DNA from: Chloroflexota bacterium
Lineage (GTDB): Bacteria > Chloroflexota > Dehalococcoidia > UBA6926 > JACQUM01
Assembly (NCBI GenBank): GCA_016210295.1
Contig: JACQUM010000031.1
Span: forward strand, 1 to 26,182
Length of the DNA: 26,182 nucleotides
Direction: 5' to 3'
The position numbers were made by a program, and so were the translations under genes. The notes under the pieces were generated by a model, which was not told where the DNA came from, did no database searches, and worked only from the letters and a program-made list of their open reading frames with translations. Of the stretch, positions 23,281-26,182 are shown piece by piece; the first letter of the stretch is position 1, and each line of letters begins with the position of its first letter.

Positions 23281-24549
23281 TCAGAGCTGGACGGCGTCCC
23301 CTTCCACGGCGTGTTGGGCGAGTATGTACGTGGCGGCGTTCCATGTCTGACTGGCGGCGCCGTGGGGCTCTCCGGTGTCTCCTGCCAGCCATTCCCGAAA
23401 CTCCCAGGGGTGCTCTCGTCCTAGGGCGTTGGCCTGGGCGAGGGTTTCCAGGGTCCGGGCCGCTTCTTGAAGCCGTCCGGCCTGGTGAAGGGCAAGGACG
23501 TAGAAGCCGCCGATGAAGGGCCAGACGCCGGCGTTGTGGTAGCGATAGGGCAGGGCTTTCCACTGCTCCGCCTGGTGGCGGAGAGACTCGGGCTTCAGCA
23601 TACTCCAGCGGTCGTTCTCCGGCGTGATGGGGCCAGGGAAGGCCTTGGCAGGGTAGGGCTCCGCCACCTTTGCGGCTGCCAGGTAGTCCAGCACGCGACG
23701 TGCTCGCTGTGCGTCGGCGATGTGAAAGAGGACGGCCAGGAGGTTAGCCAGCACGTCGCACACGTCGGCGAACTGGCCGAAGGTCACGTGGGACAGGTAG
23801 TAGCCGCGGTCCGGCCTTGCCGCCTCCTGAAAGGCGCTCAGCGAGGCGGCATGAGGGAACTTCCCCGTCCTGCCGCCGTCCTGCGCCGGACCTCTCAAGA
23901 GGGCAGCGTAGTCGGCTTCCCGCTCAGGCCAGAAGAGGGTGTTGATCCGCCAGGGAATGTCGTCGGGCCGGGTGGAGAGGGGCTGGTCGAGGCGGGAGCC
24001 GAGCTCCGCCAAAGCACGGGCGGCGGCGGCGTAGAGGACGTTCACGTGAAGCACCTTGCCGCTGCGGTTCAGCGTGGAGTCCACCCAGTCGCCGGCCTCG
24101 GGGGAGTCGATCAGGCCGAGGCCGTTGGCGTCCTGGTGCTGGAGCCACTGGAAGGCGGCCAAAGCGCGAGGCCACAGGTTTTGGAGAGTCGTCTTATCCC
24201 TCGTAACCCGCACGTAGTGGTGCAGGGCGATGATGAACCAGCAAGAGACATCGGTGCAGCCGGTCTCGCCCCAGTCCCAGTGGTCCTCCTCGGGCCAGAC
24301 CGTGTTGGGGATTTGTCCGTGTTCCGAGGCGTGGGTGGCCAGGGTCTCCAGGGTGCGTCGAGAGGCTTCTAACAGCTCCGGTTCTCCGGCGGCGCAGGCG
24401 CCCAGCACGGCGATGCAGCCGTCGCGGCCCCAGATGGCGTGGTAGTGCGCGAACTCCGCCGAGGCGACGAAGCCGTAAGGCGTCGAAGCTCGCTTGAGAA
24501 GCTCCACAGACTTCTCATAGCACTGAGAAATCAGACGCGTGTCCCCCAT
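23281..24549 (-). CDS. Six-hairpin glycosidase resembling amylo-alpha-1,6-glucosidase / glycogen debranching C-domain
   Basis: A 422-residue (alpha/alpha)6 glycosidase-like protein. Seen: HAIWGRDGCIAVLGA (WGRDG at 40-44), a substrate-site motif of debranching-enzyme glucosidase domains and related alkaline invertases, then HGQIPNTVWPEEDHWDWGETGCTDVSCWFIIALHHYV with several acidic and aromatic active-site candidates, GLIDSPEAGDWVDS, and YRYHNAGVWPFIGGFYVLAL near the C-terminus. No signal peptide, so it is cytoplasmic and probably acts on storage glucan or a compatible-solute-like sugar. I chose ATG 24549 (GAGG six bases upstream); the frame to 24852 runs antisense-shadowed through pcm and its extra 101 residues are low-complexity. 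It follows pcm by 52 bases. The exact family (GH133-, GH100- or GH15-like) is unsure. Confidence 0.75.
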   Translation of the reverse strand: MGDTRLISQCYEKSVELLKRASTPYGFVASAEFAHYHAIWGRDGCIAVLGACAAGEPELLEASRRTLETLATHASEHGQIPNTVWPEEDHWDWGETGCTDVSCWFIIALHHYVRVTRDKTTLQNLWPRALAAFQWLQHQDANGLGLIDSPEAGDWVDSTLNRSGKVLHVNVLYAAAARALAELGSRLDQPLSTRPDDIPWRINTLFWPEREADYAALLRGPAQDGGRTGKFPHAASLSAFQEAARPDRGYYLSHVTFGQFADVCDVLANLLAVLFHIADAQRARRVLDYLAAAKVAEPYPAKAFPGPITPENDRWSMLKPESLRHQAEQWKALPYRYHNAGVWPFIGGFYVLALHQAGRLQEAARTLETLAQANALGREHPWEFREWLAGDTGEPHGAASQTWNAATYILAQHAVEGDAVQL

Positions 24550-24601
24550 GCCAACCTCGCCGAGGCCGCGGCTGGACCGTCTCTCCGGAAGCCGCTGCCC
24601 T

Positions 24602-25252
24602 CTACTCAGCCTCCTCGGGCCAGCCGTTTGGGCCGATGAGCGGGACGAAGCGACAGCCGCCACACCGGCGGACGATGGTCTGGTTCCCCTGTTTCCGTAC
24701 CTGGAGCAGCTCCTGCTCGCTCTTGGTCCCCACGGGGATGACCATGCGACCCCCCTCTCCGAGCTGGACGAGGAGGGAGCGGGGGATGTGAGGGGCCGCG
24801 GCGGAGACGACGATGGCGCTGTAGGGGGCTGCCGGGGGCCATCCCAAGGCATCGGGAAGGGCCGGGTGGACGTCGACGTTGGTGTAGCCGAGGGAGTGGA
24901 GAGTCTTCTTCGCTCGTTCAGCGAGGCTTGGAAGGCGCTCCACGGAGACGACGTGCCCAGCCAGTTCGGCCAGGATGGCGGCGTGGTAGCCGCTCCCCGT
25001 TCCCAGCTCCAGGACGCGGTCCTCTTTCCCTAGCTCCAGTTCCTGGGTCATGAGGGCGACGATGTAGGGTTGGGAGATAGTCTGCCCCTCGCCAATGGGG
25101 AGAGGTATGTCCTCGTAGGCCAGGTAGATGTGCTCCGGGAGGACGAAGCGCTCGCGAGGGACCTTCTCGAAGGCTGTGAGGACCGATTCGTCGAGGCCCT
25201 GGCGCCGGAGGAATTCGATGAGCATCTGCTTCCCGAACCCCGTCGCTGCCAT
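24602..25252 (-). CDS. pcm: Protein-L-isoaspartate O-methyltransferase
   Basis: A 216-residue PCMT, which uses SAM to methylate isoaspartyl residues in damaged proteins so they can be repaired. Seen: RQGLDESVLTAFEKVPRERFVL at the N-terminus, the hallmark GEGQTISQPYIVALMTQ with the active-site Ser, SAM motif I VLELGTGSGYHAAILAELAG, acidic VSVERLPSLAERA, and the later AAPHIPRSLLVQLGEGGRMVIPVG. Length and motif order are standard. It lies between a universal stress protein (97-base gap) and the glycosidase (52 bases), consistent with a maintenance/stress operon. Confidence 0.95.
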   Translation of the reverse strand: MAATGFGKQMLIEFLRRQGLDESVLTAFEKVPRERFVLPEHIYLAYEDIPLPIGEGQTISQPYIVALMTQELELGKEDRVLELGTGSGYHAAILAELAGHVVSVERLPSLAERAKKTLHSLGYTNVDVHPALPDALGWPPAAPYSAIVVSAAAPHIPRSLLVQLGEGGRMVIPVGTKSEQELLQVRKQGNQTIVRRCGGCRFVPLIGPNGWPEEAE

Positions 25253-25349
25253 GCTACCAGCATACGCCAGGGCAGACTTGTCGGGAGTCTCTTGCGCCGC
25301 CCACGCAGGAGCGCCAAGAAGCGAACGATATCGCCGCTGGGCTGGGCCT

Positions 25350-25850
25350 CTATTTTGCCCGCTTGCTCGTCGTCGCCTCGCGCTTCGGACGGATGGCTAA
25401 GACGGGGAAGGCCGTGTCTCGCACCAGAGCGTCGGCCACGCTTCCCAGCACGAGCCGGCGGATCCCGCCCCGGCCGTGGGTGGTCATGACCACGAGGTCG
25501 ACCTTCTTCTCCTTGGCGATCTCGCTGATGGCCTCCGCGGGGCGCCCCGAGGAGAGGATGTGGGTGAAGACCTTGATCCTCTGGGCCCTGAGCTTCTTCG
25601 CCGTCTGTGAGAGGTAGCGTCGGGACCGGGTGACGTTGGCCCTGTCCTGCTGTTTCGCCGAGTCCAGCATGATCTCGATGGCCTGGGGGGACTCCATGCC
25701 CATCAGCCCGAGCGTGGTGAGAGGGGTGGGCTGAACGACCCTTACGAGGTGGACCTCCGCTTTGAATCTTTTGGCCAGCGCCACCGCTCTGGGAAGGGCC
25801 TGTGCGCTGAGCCGAGAGCCGTCTAGAGGCACCAGGATGCGCTCGAACAT
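25350..25850 (-). CDS. Universal stress protein (UspA family)
   Basis: A 166-residue single-domain universal stress protein, a cytoplasmic alpha/beta protein tied to stress survival. Seen: the opening ILVPLDGSRLSAQALPRAVALAKRF, a SGRPAEAISEIAKEKKVDLVVMTTHG strand-helix, and the nucleotide-binding signature THGRGGIRRLVLGSVADALVRDTAFPVLAIRPK. The final HG-x9-GS element is intact, so ATP binding is plausible, though the first Gly of G-x2-G is Thr, a common variant. A 13-residue basic tail ends it. GGAG lies about ten bases before the ATG. Confidence 0.94.
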   Translation of the reverse strand: MFERILVPLDGSRLSAQALPRAVALAKRFKAEVHLVRVVQPTPLTTLGLMGMESPQAIEIMLDSAKQQDRANVTRSRRYLSQTAKKLRAQRIKVFTHILSSGRPAEAISEIAKEKKVDLVVMTTHGRGGIRRLVLGSVADALVRDTAFPVLAIRPKREATTSKRAK

Positions 25851-25906
25851 AGGATGAAAGCTCCTTCCACCGCGCGACAGATTACGATGCCGGGCGGATG
25901 GACAGC

Positions 25907-25935
25907 ATTATCGCACGTTATCTTCTCTGCATCAG
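25907..25935 (-). promoter_or_regulatory. Candidate promoter of the universal stress protein gene
   Basis: On the minus strand GATAAT (25912-25907) lies 17 bases after CTGATG (25935-25930). The -35 is poor, so this rests mostly on the -10 box. It would make the stress gene independent of the hydrolase upstream. Confidence 0.3.
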
Positions 25936-25947
25936 GAGGCTGACTGG

Positions 25948-26182
25948 CTAGAAGCGGACGGTGTCGCCGCTCTTCATCCCGACCACCTGGATGCCGCTGC
26001 CTCGCATGAGCCGACGGAACTCCGCCAGGTCGTTGGAGGTCATCGTGTTCATGGGGCCGGGGTAGTGCATGGGGACCACCCATTCGGGCTTCAGGTACTC
26101 GCGACAGGCGTAGGCGGCGTCCACGGGGTCCATGGTGTAGTAGCCGCCGATGTTCACCAGGGCGAGATGGGGGTGGTAGCGG
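25948..26182 (-). CDS. UPF0173-type metal-dependent hydrolase (metallo-beta-lactamase fold), C-terminal part
   Basis: The last 77 or so residues of a gene that runs off the right edge of the window; only the C-terminal part is present. Seen: YHPHLALVNIGGYYTMDPVDAAYACREYLKPEWVVPMHYPGPMNTMTSNDLAEF, which matches the end of UPF0173-type hydrolases of the metallo-beta-lactamase fold. It includes the family-typical GG-YTM-P-DAA and VVPMHY elements; the His of MHY is a metal ligand in the family. The N-terminal HxHxDH site would lie outside the window. The substrate is unknown. Confidence 0.88.
   Translation of the reverse strand, partial: RYHPHLALVNIGGYYTMDPVDAAYACREYLKPEWVVPMHYPGPMNTMTSNDLAEFRRLMRGSGIQVVGMKSGDTVRF

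Noticed and set aside
24550..24852. 101-residue N-terminal extension of the glycosidase frame
   Set aside because: It is Ser/Pro/Arg-rich low-complexity sequence that overlaps pcm in another frame; a good ribosome site precedes ATG 24549.

Overview
The window is high-GC bacterial DNA with compact, operon-rich coding. Pro/Thr-rich spacers follow the lipobox or link domains in the secreted lipoproteins. GatB is encoded apart from GatA/GatC, the YvcK has a membrane-anchored N-terminus, and a DUF62 (SAM hydroxide adenosyltransferase) gene sits beside secG. Together these features suggest Chloroflexota, most likely a Dehalococcoidia-like lineage. That assignment is inference from style and gene content; there is no rRNA, tRNA or other marker in the window to fix it. 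No CRISPR array, tRNA or rRNA was seen.

Left part (1-4440, + strand): three catabolic-type genes, each apparently its own transcription unit. They are an acyl-CoA dehydrogenase, an orphan family-5 extracytoplasmic solute-binding lipoprotein, and a short-chain dehydrogenase. Strong stem-loops separate them (1380-1413 and 3391-3431). Next comes the decayed 3' end of a serine recombinase (4469-5058, - strand) with a perfect 17-bp palindrome at its end.

Centre (5143-12916, + strand): five translationally coupled genes. They encode a large multi-TM protein with tandem Ig-like repeats and a DUF4129-like tail, a six-TM protein with an acidic loop, a MoxR-type AAA+ ATPase, a DUF58 protein, and a six-TM protein ending in a four-cysteine zinc ribbon. 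This is a variant of the MoxR-DUF58-DUF4129 arrangement without a transglutaminase gene, and it is the best candidate here for an undescribed envelope system. A convergent, possibly truncated secreted lipoprotein (13163-14812, -) follows.

Right-centre (15167-19061, - strand): a tight housekeeping operon gatB - yvcK - secG - DUF62, read from a good promoter that is divergent from a DUF6941-like gene. A small accessory pocket (19210-20335) holds the DUF6941-like gene and two 112-codon hypothetical genes whose start codons lie head to head one base apart.

Right part (20378-26182, - strand): an M1 zinc aminopeptidase, a 151-bp MITE-like element with imperfect 18-bp terminal inverted repeats, then an apparent cluster (in transcription order) of a UPF0173-type metallo-hydrolase (cut by the window edge), a universal stress protein, protein-L-isoaspartate methyltransferase and a six-hairpin glycosidase resembling amylo-alpha-1,6-glucosidases. 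The last three look like stress/maintenance functions.
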